Below are positions 7,695 to 14,744 of a DNA stretch of 36,739 nt, in pieces. Numbering within the stretch: the first letter of the stretch is position 1; each line of letters begins with the position of its first letter. The position numbers were made by a program, and so were the translations under genes. Under the pieces are notes generated by a model, which was not told where the DNA came from, did no database searches, and saw only the letters and a list, made by a program, of their open reading frames with translations. Source of the DNA: an uncultured SAR86 cluster bacterium (lineage in GTDB: Bacteria; Pseudomonadota; Gammaproteobacteria; Magnimaribacterales; AG-339-G14); assembly GCA_902562135.1 (NCBI GenBank), contig CACESE010000011.1, forward strand, positions 1 to 36,739. The letters run 5' to 3'.

Positions 7695-9586
7695 TTAGTT
7701 TTTAAACCTTGAAGTTTGTCATTTTTACGCCAATCTTTGAGTAGCTTGAAATACTCTAAGGCCCCACCTCCGTAGGTATTATTTGCAGGGTTTGTGTTTG
7801 GCTTACCTTCATTATTGTAATAACCAGGCGTGCAAGCCTCTTGGAAGCTTTGCATATTTCTAGCTTTTGAGATGATAGTGTTTATCCAATCACTTTCAGC
7901 TTCTTCAGAAGCTTCAACATATTTCATATTTTTTTTATCAAGTTGTTTAAGAATGTAAGCGACATGAGCGCTTTGTTCATCTAGAGAGTGAGTAAAATTT
8001 GCAGTCATGGGACCTTGTCCAGGTCCATAAAAGAATGAATTTGGAAAACCTTTTGAATGAATTCCGTGAAATGTTGCTAATCCGTCCTTCCATTTTTCAC
8101 TTAATGTGATTCCATCAATACCACTTACCTGATATCCACACCTTCTAGAATAATCTGTTCCAACTTCAAATCCAGAAGCAAATATAATGCAATCCACTTT
8201 ATATTCCTTTCCATCATGAATAATACCTTCAGCGCTTAATTCTTTAACGCCTTGACCATCTGTATCGATCAATTCAACGTTATCATTATTGAAAGCCTGC
8301 AAATATTCGTCATGAAAACAAGGTCTTTTACAAAGTTGCCTGTAATAAGGTTTTAATGACTCTGCTGTCTTTGGATCTTTAACTAATGCATCCGCTCTAG
8401 CTCTTACTTTTTCCATCTTTTGGAAGTCAACAATTTCAACTTTTTTATTAATGTCTTCTCGGGTAACGAAATTCATAAATTTGTTTCTGATATAGGTTCT
8501 CAAACCTACTTTATAAAAGTTTTTATAAAAAGGAGCGGTTAAAACCCAACTGAGTAATACTAGTTTTGAAGGGCCATTTTTAATTAATCCACCTAAGATA
8601 GTCCTAAATATTTCTGTCCAGCCATCATTAACCAAGTCTTTGTCTGTAAAGTTTCCTGTTAAAAAACCTTCAAAATTCTCTTTACGTTCTTTTTGCCACC
8701 CTGATTTTTGAGCATTAAACCAATCGATATCAGTATTGGAATTGTTTCGTTCATCTATTGAAGAGGGAGTTCTTTGAAAAACATATAATTTTTTAGCTCC
8801 AGCTGCCAAATGAGGAACGCACTGCACAGCAGTTGCGCCTGTCCCAATAATCGCAACTTTCTTATCTCTTAAATTATTTAAGTTTCCGTTGGAATTACCC
8901 CCTGTGTAAGCATAATCCCAGCGACTGGTATGAAATGTGTGACCTTGATAATCATTTATACCTTTCATTGCAGGTAATTTAGGTCGATTTAGAAATCCAT
9001 TTGCGTGAATTACATATCTAGCTTTTATTGAATCCTGACGATTAGTCTTGATGAACCATAACTTTTCATCAGAGATCCATTTGACTTCATTAACTTCTGT
9101 TTGAAATAGAGCATTTTCTTTCAATGAAAATTTATCTGATAAAACTTTAAAATAATCCAATGTTTCAGCTGCATCGGTGTATTTGCGTTTAGGTATAAAA
9201 CTAGTTTCTTCTAAAAGAGGAAAATAAATGTAAGATTCGATATCGCAAGAGGCACCAGGGTATCTATTCCAATACCAAGTGCCACCAAAATCGCCACCTT
9301 TCTCAATAATTCTAAAATCATCTATGCCTTGTTCTCTGAGTCTGGCTCCGGAAAGAACGCCACCAAAGCCACCGCCAATAATTACAGTGTGAAATGTTTT
9401 TTCCAATGAATCTCTAGAAATTTCCTCATCAATATAAGGGTCTTCGACAAAATAAGAAAAATCCCCTTTAACTTCTAGATATTGATCGTTGCCGTCGACT
9501 CTAACCCTTTTATCTCTTTCAAGACGGTATTTTTGTCTTAATTCATCAGGATTGAAACCTAAAGAATCTTGTTTAACTGAATCCAT
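7691..9586 (-). CDS. Flavin-dependent monooxygenase, Baeyer-Villiger type
   Basis: A 631-residue FAD/NADPH monooxygenase expected to insert oxygen next to a ketone, giving an ester or lactone. The first dinucleotide motif is IIGGGFGG at residues 69-76, followed by GGTWYWNRYPGASCDIES at 101-118, which is characteristic of Baeyer-Villiger enzymes. The fingerprint FxGxxxHxxxW is present as YQGHTFHTSRW (213-223, Tyr for Phe). The second Rossmann motif is AIIGTGATAVQ near 245-255. The long N-terminal extension of about 60 residues is like cyclopentadecanone or steroid monooxygenases. Substrate (cyclic ketone, steroid/terpenoid or aromatic ketone) is unknown. Convergent 4-nt overlap with the TauD-like gene; 74 bp separates its start from the divergent tRNA-Ala. 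Confidence 0.9.
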   Translation of the reverse strand: MDSVKQDSLGFNPDELRQKYRLERDKRVRVDGNDQYLEVKGDFSYFVEDPYIDEEISRDSLEKTFHTVIIGGGFGGVLSGARLREQGIDDFRIIEKGGDFGGTWYWNRYPGASCDIESYIYFPLLEETSFIPKRKYTDAAETLDYFKVLSDKFSLKENALFQTEVNEVKWISDEKLWFIKTNRQDSIKARYVIHANGFLNRPKLPAMKGINDYQGHTFHTSRWDYAYTGGNSNGNLNNLRDKKVAIIGTGATAVQCVPHLAAGAKKLYVFQRTPSSIDERNNSNTDIDWFNAQKSGWQKERKENFEGFLTGNFTDKDLVNDGWTEIFRTILGGLIKNGPSKLVLLSWVLTAPFYKNFYKVGLRTYIRNKFMNFVTREDINKKVEIVDFQKMEKVRARADALVKDPKTAESLKPYYRQLCKRPCFHDEYLQAFNNDNVELIDTDGQGVKELSAEGIIHDGKEYKVDCIIFASGFEVGTDYSRRCGYQVSGIDGITLSEKWKDGLATFHGIHSKGFPNSFFYGPGQGPMTANFTHSLDEQSAHVAYILKQLDKKNMKYVEASEEAESDWINTIISKARNMQSFQEACTPGYYNNEGKPNTNPANNTYGGGALEYFKLLKDWRKNDKLQGLKTN

Positions 9587-9641
9587 TCCGAAATTGTAAA
9601 AAAAAAATAATTATTATCAATAGAAATTTTCCGAATATTAG

Positions 9642-9647
9642 TACAAT
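9642..9647 (+). promoter_or_regulatory. Candidate -10 element of the tRNA-Ala promoter
   Basis: TACAAT (five of six matches to TATAAT) lies 13 bp before the first tRNA base, which would place transcription initiation about 6-7 bp ahead of the mature 5' end. No convincing -35 hexamer sits at 16-18 bp, so the call rests on position and the single hexamer. Confidence 0.4.
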
Positions 9648-9660
9648 ATTTACTAACTTG

Positions 9661-9736
<76 letters not shown>

Positions 9737-9815
9737 ATATAGGTCAATAAAAATATAGGTTCGAGAGGGTATCTTGAATTCTGACTCTATTAAAAAATAT
9801 CAAAAAATAATTTGA

Positions 9816-9834
9816 GTCACAGATTTAGTCACAG
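9816..9834 (+). repeat. Two GTCACAG direct repeats, 12 bp apart, downstream of tRNA-Ala
   Basis: GTCACAG occurs at 9816-9822 and 9828-9834, embedded in AGTCACAGATTT/AGTCACAGTTTT, about 80 bp after the tRNA end. A separate 9-bp direct repeat AATATAGGT lies at 9736-9744 and 9752-9760. Short, evenly spaced direct repeats next to a tRNA resemble integrase arm-type sites, so this could be the scar of an old integration. No integrase and no second copy of the tRNA 3' end was found, so the reading is weak. Confidence 0.3.
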
Positions 9835-9860
9835 TTTTGACATATTTAAAAATCCTGAGA

Positions 9861-10265
9861 CTAGTATCTATCCTTTTTTCCTTGAAGAGCTTTGCCCATT
9901 AAAGATCCAATAAAACATAATGTTTCAGCCTCAGAATTTAAAGCGTAATTATTAGATATCATTGAAAACAACATTTCAGCCTCATTAATTGCTTTATTAA
10001 CTTGCTCTGCGGTTGATCTATCTACAGAAATACGTTTTTTTATTTCTTTATCAACATATTTTAAAAGGACGTTTGCGTCTGACCTCTCCATTAAGTAATT
10101 ATCAGGGCACCATTCTGATAGTACAACGAACTGTCCCAATAACTCGTTTTCAGAACTAGCTATTTCTGCTTCCGCTTGTGCCTTACTAATCATAGATGAG
10201 CTCGCTGTCATAGAAAGAAAAAATATTGGCAAGACAAAAAATTTTTTTAGTAAATTGTATTTCAT
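9861..10265 (-). CDS. Small secreted or periplasmic protein, unknown function
   Basis: A 134-residue protein not recognised as a known family. The N-terminus is a typical Sec signal peptide: basic MKYNLLKK, a hydrophobic core, then SSSMISKAQA as a plausible signal-peptidase site near residues 29-32. The mature part of about 100 residues is mainly helical, acidic and Lys-rich, with two Cys (in SEWCPDNYL and ETLCFIG) that could form a disulfide in the periplasm. It sits alone between tRNA-Ala and the divergent RidA operon, with 137 bp in front of it for a promoter. Confidence 0.7.
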   Translation of the reverse strand: MKYNLLKKFFVLPIFFLSMTASSSMISKAQAEAEIASSENELLGQFVVLSEWCPDNYLMERSDANVLLKYVDKEIKKRISVDRSTAEQVNKAINEAEMLFSMISNNYALNSEAETLCFIGSLMGKALQGKKDRY

Positions 10266-10402
10266 AAAAATTTATTCTAAATGATCTTAGCATTTATTAA
10301 GAATAAATTTATTTGAGATTGATCTATGAAATAGTTTATAAAGTGTTGGAGAGATAAGAATAATTTATCAATTTTAAAATTACAAACTACTTCATAAGTT
10401 AA

Positions 10403-10795
10403 ATGAATAAAAAACTTTTTAGAAATGGTCCTTACGCAGATTTTTTTTCTCAAGCCGTGCAAGTGGGTAATATTCTTACCTTGGCAGGTCAATTGGGAGA
10501 CGATTTACAGGGAGATGTTCCAAACGATCTGCAAAGCCAGATGGAAAATTGTTACAAAAATATTGAAAACGTTTTGAAAGAATTTAATGCAACACTAGAC
10601 AATATCATTGACGAAACATGGTTTGTTACAGACATAGAAGAATGCATGATAAACGTAAGTGATATTTTTGATTCAAGAGAGAAAATTTTTAATTGTAAAC
10701 CAGAAGTTTCTCAAACATTAATTGGAGTTTCTTCTCTAGTGGACCCTAGGTATAAAATAGAAATTAAATGTATTGCTTACTTAGAAAAAGTTTAA
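10403..10795 (+). CDS. RidA/YjgF/UK114-family protein
   Basis: RidA-family proteins are small trimeric enzymes; the best known hydrolyse reactive enamine/imine intermediates, while other subgroups have unknown substrates. The 130-residue length, the NILTLAGQLGDD strand near residues 24-35, the NIENVLKEFNATLDNIIDETWFVTDI block and the C-terminal PRYKIEIKCIAYL strand with its substrate-carboxylate Arg position all fit. The sequence LVDPRYKIEIKCIA differs from the canonical RidA tail, so it may belong to a non-RidA subfamily. First gene of an operon of five; the next gene's ATG follows its stop directly. Confidence 0.88.
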   Translation: MNKKLFRNGPYADFFSQAVQVGNILTLAGQLGDDLQGDVPNDLQSQMENCYKNIENVLKEFNATLDNIIDETWFVTDIEECMINVSDIFDSREKIFNCKPEVSQTLIGVSSLVDPRYKIEIKCIAYLEKV

Positions 10796-11209
10796 ATGAA
10801 TAGTGAATCGAAAAACTTGTCTTTAAACCAAGCTTCATATACGTGGTGGTTTGGAATTATTCTTTTTTCCTTGATCTGGCCAATGTTTGTTGGTCCTTAC
10901 ATAGCATTGACCAATCCATCTTTTTTTGGAGGGCCTGAGGTAACAAACATAACCTTAAGCAGTTCTCTGTATGCGGCAAGAAATCTAGCTGTAGGGGTTG
11001 CCTTTCTTTTAGCTATTTATTTAAGAAATGCATCGATGTTATTCATTTTAATAGTGGTTAGATTGATTACAGATTTAATTGACGCACCATTATTTTATAT
11101 TTTTAGAGAACCGAATTTAATAGGTCAAATCATTATTTTTACTTTTTTATGTTATTTGCCAGCAATTTTCGGATTACGTTATCTGTGGCAAAAAATTAAC
11201 TACAAATAA
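10796..11209 (+). CDS. Four-helix inner-membrane protein, unknown
   Basis: A 137-residue protein with about four membrane segments (near residues 16-36, 56-77, 78-95 and 108-128) and a basic C-terminus LWQKINYK. The middle segment ARNLAVGVAFLLAIYLRN followed by LIVVRLITDLIDAP resembles DUF4267/DUF4345-like small membrane proteins, but I am not confident of the family. The ATG abuts the RidA stop (TAAATG), so it is translated from the same message; the kinase-like gene follows after about 10 nt. Function unknown. Confidence 0.7.
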   Translation: MNSESKNLSLNQASYTWWFGIILFSLIWPMFVGPYIALTNPSFFGGPEVTNITLSSSLYAARNLAVGVAFLLAIYLRNASMLFILIVVRLITDLIDAPLFYIFREPNLIGQIIIFTFLCYLPAIFGLRYLWQKINYK

Positions 11210-11219
11210 ATAATTATTG

Positions 11220-12269
11220 ATGATCATTCACCCAAATGAGTTGTCTACAAAATTTCTTGAAAATTTATTTGAAACCCATCAATCAAATTTAATAGATTTC
11301 AAATTTGAGTCTGTAGGATCAGGACAAGTAGGAGATTGCTATAGAATTTTTTTAAATTGGAAAATTAAAGATAGTTTGCCTGAAACCTTTATTGCAAAGT
11401 GTCCAGCAAATGACCAAGCAAGTAGAGATACAGCAAGAAATCTTAATTTGTATGAAATTGAGACTTCGTTTTATAAACATCTATCCAGTAGATGCTCCGC
11501 AAGAGTTCCAGATGTCTTTTATTCTGAATATGATTCGGTCTCAAAGGATGGAACAATATTTTTAGAAGATATGCATCCTGCCAAGCAAATACCTCAAATG
11601 AATGGTTGTTCAGTATTTGAAGTAAAAAAAATTCTTAAAGAAGCAGCTGCATTACATAAAAGTTTCTGGAACGATGAAAAATTATTAACCTATCCTTGGC
11701 TAACTTACAGTGTTAGTGAAGATAGAAAAAAGTTTGTAGCTGATTTGCTACCTGTCGTTTACCCAGAATGGAAGCGAAGATATAAGGGAAGGATAAATGA
11801 AGAAATTTTTGATATGGGTGATGAATTAATTGCTAATTATGAAAAGTATTCTGAGGTCAATGCAGGTCCAATGACTTTAGTCCAAGGTGACTTAAGATTA
11901 GATAATATTTTATTTGATGATGAAAACAATGCTGCTATTTTATTAGATTGGCAAACGGCTTCGATCGGATTACCTTTAAATGACATTGCATATTGTATTT
12001 CAACAAGTTTTGCTGATCCTCAAGAAAGAGCAACATTTGAGGAAAGCTTAGTTAAGGAATATTATGATCAACTTGGAGTAAATAACATTTACACCTATGA
12101 AGACGCCTGGAATGATTATCGTCGAGGGTCTTTTGTTGGATTTATAATGGCTGTTATGTCGTCAATGATAGTAGAAAGAACTGAACGCGGCGACGAAATG
12201 TTTGCAGTAATGGCTGAAAGATCTGGCTGGCAGGCTTTGCATTTAGAGGCCTTAATTTTTTTAAAATGA
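11220..12269 (+). CDS. APH/CHK-type phosphotransferase (ecdysteroid-kinase-like)
   Basis: A 349-residue protein of the aminoglycoside/choline-kinase-like fold, closest by eye to the CHK/EcKinase-like bacterial group. An ATP-anchoring Lys is likely in FIAKCP (about 60). The catalytic loop reads VQGDLRLDN at about 221-229, keeping the catalytic Asp and the metal-binding Asn, and the metal-binding Asp is in ILLDWQTASIG (about 243). The usual His of the HGD motif is Gln. The natural substrate is unknown; relatives phosphorylate small hydroxylated molecules. I prefer the ATG at 11220 over the TTG at 11217. It lies in the RidA operon, with the peptidase E gene 1 nt downstream. Confidence 0.85.
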   Translation: MIIHPNELSTKFLENLFETHQSNLIDFKFESVGSGQVGDCYRIFLNWKIKDSLPETFIAKCPANDQASRDTARNLNLYEIETSFYKHLSSRCSARVPDVFYSEYDSVSKDGTIFLEDMHPAKQIPQMNGCSVFEVKKILKEAAALHKSFWNDEKLLTYPWLTYSVSEDRKKFVADLLPVVYPEWKRRYKGRINEEIFDMGDELIANYEKYSEVNAGPMTLVQGDLRLDNILFDDENNAAILLDWQTASIGLPLNDIAYCISTSFADPQERATFEESLVKEYYDQLGVNNIYTYEDAWNDYRRGSFVGFIMAVMSSMIVERTERGDEMFAVMAERSGWQALHLEALIFLK

Positions 12270-12270
12270 T

Positions 12271-12972
12271 ATGGCTATAGAAAGAAACATTATCGCAATC
12301 GGAGGAGGGGGTTTTGGAAGAAATCCTGGAGAAGGGATAATAGAAGAATATATTTTAAAGCAAACTAGAAAGAAAAAGCCCAATATCTGCTTTATACCAA
12401 CTGCTACCGGAGATCACGACTCATATAAAGTTAATTATTATGAGACTTTTTCAAATTTGAGTTGCAATCCAACCCATTTAGATCTATTCAAACGAACGCC
12501 AGACCTAGAAAAAATAATTGCTCAGCAAGATGTAATCTTTGTTGGCGGAGGAAATACGAAAAGCATGTTGGCAGTTTGGAAAGATTGGAGACTAGATAAA
12601 ATTCTAAAGAAGGCTTATCAATCTGGCGTTATCATGAGCGGGGTTAGCGCAGGAGCTATTTGTTGGTTTCAAAACGGAATAACTGACTCATGGAGTTCCA
12701 GTTTAAAGGTTATGTCATGTTTAAAATTCGTCAAAGGAACGTGTTGTCCTCACTATGATGAAGAACCAGAAAGAAAACCTACAGTAAAAAAATTATTAGT
12801 TGCGAAGAAATATAAAAATATTTACGCAATAGATGGAGGAGCTGCCTTGCACATAAAAAATGAAAGCATTTTTAAATCTATAAGTTTCAAACTTAATAAA
12901 AATGCATACGAAGTTAGTACTGATCAAAAAAATATTATTGAAAAAAGTTTTAGAAAGGTCATACTAAATTAA
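12271..12972 (+). CDS. Peptidase E-like protein (family S51)
   Basis: A 233-residue member of the class I glutamine-amidotransferase-like S51 family, which contains Asp-dipeptidase PepE and cyanophycinase. The nucleophile Ser126 is in the elbow GVSAGAICWF, a GGGN loop (VFVGGGNTKSM) precedes it, and His161 in CCPHYDEE is the likely catalytic partner. The length matches PepE (229), which favours a small cytoplasmic dipeptidase over cyanophycinase. It likely releases Asp from Asp-X dipeptides or acts on a related blocked peptide. Fourth gene of the RidA operon, one nucleotide after the kinase-like gene. Confidence 0.85.
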   Translation: MAIERNIIAIGGGGFGRNPGEGIIEEYILKQTRKKKPNICFIPTATGDHDSYKVNYYETFSNLSCNPTHLDLFKRTPDLEKIIAQQDVIFVGGGNTKSMLAVWKDWRLDKILKKAYQSGVIMSGVSAGAICWFQNGITDSWSSSLKVMSCLKFVKGTCCPHYDEEPERKPTVKKLLVAKKYKNIYAIDGGAALHIKNESIFKSISFKLNKNAYEVSTDQKNIIEKSFRKVILN

Positions 12973-13002
12973 GCTTTACTAAAAAAACTTATTAGTAATT
13001 AA

Positions 13003-13248
13003 ATGGATTTTATTACATCAATATATTCTTCTTTTTCTACGACACTTTTTTTTGGATATGTAATTGGTAGCTTATTTATTATTACGCCATTGTATTTATA
13101 TACAAGGTTTTACGAATGGGTTTCAAACAAGACTTCTTATTTTAATAAACGCGGCAACTTATTTGAAAAAATAGGTTGGATAATTTTTTTAATCTATTTT
13201 GTATGCTTTTTTCTTTACTCGATATATTTCGTATTTATCGTACGTTAA
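13003..13248 (+). CDS. Small two-helix membrane protein, unknown
   Basis: An 81-residue protein with two long hydrophobic segments (about 12-35 and 61-80) separated by a charged loop containing YEWVSNKTSYFNKRG. No family was recognised. It follows the peptidase E gene by 30 nt; a weak 7-bp AT-rich inverted repeat (12976-12982/12992-12998) occupies that gap. Codon use and packing match real genes here, and its stop lies only 3 nt from the stop of the convergent permease gene. Probably the last gene of the RidA operon. Confidence 0.6.
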   Translation: MDFITSIYSSFSTTLFFGYVIGSLFIITPLYLYTRFYEWVSNKTSYFNKRGNLFEKIGWIIFLIYFVCFFLYSIYFVFIVR

Positions 13249-13251
13249 GTC

Positions 13252-14550
13252 TTAAAGAAAAATGAATTTTGAAATAAAAATCAGGGTAAGAAACCAAGCG
13301 CCATAAGAAATTTTATTTATTTCACCAGAGCCAATTTTTAAGACGATATAAGATAAAAATCCTAAGGCAATTCCATCTGCAATAGAAAAAGTTAAAGGAA
13401 TCATAACGATAATTATTAAAGCTGGTAGTAAATCAATCATATTAGACCAATTTAATTTTTCCATTCCACTTAGCATTAAGATTGATACATAAATTAACGC
13501 ACCCGAAGTTGCTGCCGCAGGGACTATGAGAGCTAATGGCGACAGAAATGTAGTAAAGATAAAAAATAGACCTATGAATATTGCAGTTAAACCAGTTCTT
13601 CCGCCAGCTTCTACACCAGCTGAGCTTTCAACGTAACTCGTCACCGGCGAACATCCAAAAAAAGTTCCAATAAAACTTACACTGCTGTCAGCTTTTAATG
13701 CTTTGTCAAGATTTTCAGCATTTCCTTCGGCATCAACTAAGTTAGCTCTATTGGCAACACCTAATAAAGTGCCGGTGGTATCAAATAGATTTACGAACAA
13801 AAACGACATGACGACTGTAATCATTGAAAGATTCAAAGCTCCAACAATATCCAGTTTTAAAAAAACAGGTGCAATTGAAGGTGGATAAGATAATAAACCA
13901 TTGAATTGAACCAAACCCAGTCCCAATGATATTAAAGTTGTTAATAGGACACCGATCAATATTGCGCCAGGGATTTTCCTTACAGCTAAAACAGAAATTA
14001 TTAAAAAACCAAATGTCGCTATAAGTGTTTCTTGATTTGAAAGATCTCCAAGCTTTAAAAAGGTTGCATCATTACTAACAATTATCCCTCCACTTTTAAG
14101 ACCAATGAAGCCAATAAATAATCCAACGCCAGCACCCATTGCTATTCTCAAATTTAAAGGGATGCTTTCGATCATCCAACTTCTTAGACGAGTTACGCTC
14201 ATTAAGAAAAATAAAATTCCTGCTATAAAGACTGAGCCAAGCGCAATTTCCCAGGAATATCCCATTTCTCCTACAACGGTGAAGGTAAAAAAAGCATTTA
14301 AACCCATGCCGGGAGCTAACCCAACTGGCCAATTTGCAAATAACCCCATTAGAAAACATGCCAGCGCCGCAGCCAAACAAGTTCCAACAAAGACCGCGCC
14401 TTGATCCATGCCTGCAAGTGACATTATTTGAGGATTAACAAATACAATGTAAGCCATTGTTACAAAAGTAGTAAAACCTGCTAGAAGTTCCTTTTGTATG
14501 GTTGTGTTGAAATCTTTAAGCTTAAAAAAGTTTTCAATCGTCTGTTTCAT
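13252..14550 (-). CDS. NCS2/AzgA-family purine permease
   Basis: A polytopic transporter for adenine, guanine, hypoxanthine or xanthine. From ATG 14550 it has 432 residues; an upstream TTG (14574) would add MNYFLFFF-like residues that relatives lack. The N-terminal KELLAGFTTFVTMAYIVFVNPQI, the LAPGMGLNAFFTFTVVGEMGYSWEIALGSVFIAG block, and the conserved DTTGTLLG and SYVESSAGVEAGGRTG motifs are those of the AzgA group. About 12-14 membrane helices are visible. A purine-type phosphoribosyltransferase lies 2.6 kb away on the other strand, so purine salvage is a shared theme. Divergent from the TonB receptor gene; its 3' end is 3 nt from the convergent small membrane-protein gene. Confidence 0.9.
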   Translation of the reverse strand: MKQTIENFFKLKDFNTTIQKELLAGFTTFVTMAYIVFVNPQIMSLAGMDQGAVFVGTCLAAALACFLMGLFANWPVGLAPGMGLNAFFTFTVVGEMGYSWEIALGSVFIAGILFFLMSVTRLRSWMIESIPLNLRIAMGAGVGLFIGFIGLKSGGIIVSNDATFLKLGDLSNQETLIATFGFLIISVLAVRKIPGAILIGVLLTTLISLGLGLVQFNGLLSYPPSIAPVFLKLDIVGALNLSMITVVMSFLFVNLFDTTGTLLGVANRANLVDAEGNAENLDKALKADSSVSFIGTFFGCSPVTSYVESSAGVEAGGRTGLTAIFIGLFFIFTTFLSPLALIVPAAATSGALIYVSILMLSGMEKLNWSNMIDLLPALIIIVMIPLTFSIADGIALGFLSYIVLKIGSGEINKISYGAWFLTLIFISKFIFL

Positions 14551-14688
14551 GAAAAAAAATAAAAAATAATTCAATAAAGTATACCTTTATCTTTTAGATT
14601 GAATGACAAATGTTTAGTAAATTTTGTGAATGTATTTTTTTGTATCAAATATTTATTTATTTTTGTGATAATTCAGTGCAATTAAAGC

Positions 14689-14703
14689 TATTAAGACTTA
14701 ATA
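14689..14703. promoter_or_regulatory. 15-bp palindrome upstream of the TonB receptor gene
   Basis: TATTAAGACTTAATA is a perfect inverted repeat (7-bp arms, one central base), placed 42 bp before the TonB-receptor ATG within the 194-bp divergent region shared with the purine permease. Its position fits an operator for either gene. In such AT-rich DNA a palindrome of this size can occur by chance, and the regulator is unknown. The rest of the intergenic stretch is A/T-rich with no clear Shine-Dalgarno sequence or riboswitch fold. Confidence 0.3.
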
Positions 14704-14744
14704 AATTAAATTTTTTGTTACTTTTTTTTATAAGATAATTAAAT

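Noticed and set aside
9780-9840. Minus-strand peptide starting at a GTG across the GTCACAG repeats, possibly an integrase remnant
   Set aside because: The frame closes after about ten codons and shows no integrase motif.
10277-10492. Open frame on the minus strand antisense to the RidA start
   Set aside because: It covers the RidA promoter and N-terminus, shows no family resemblance, and RidA is clear on the other strand.
12976-12998. Inverted repeat TTACTAA/TTAGTAA before the small membrane-protein gene at 13003
   Set aside because: Seven A/T-rich pairs around a 9-nt loop without a U-tract; too weak to call a terminator, and it sits inside an apparent operon.
14096-14404. Open frames on both strands inside the purine permease gene
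   Set aside because: They are shadows of the conserved AzgA-like frame; the products have no recognisable composition or motifs.
14551-14744. Possible purine riboswitch upstream of the permease
   Set aside because: No conserved purine-aptamer core or GC-containing stems could be found on the minus strand in this very AT-rich stretch.
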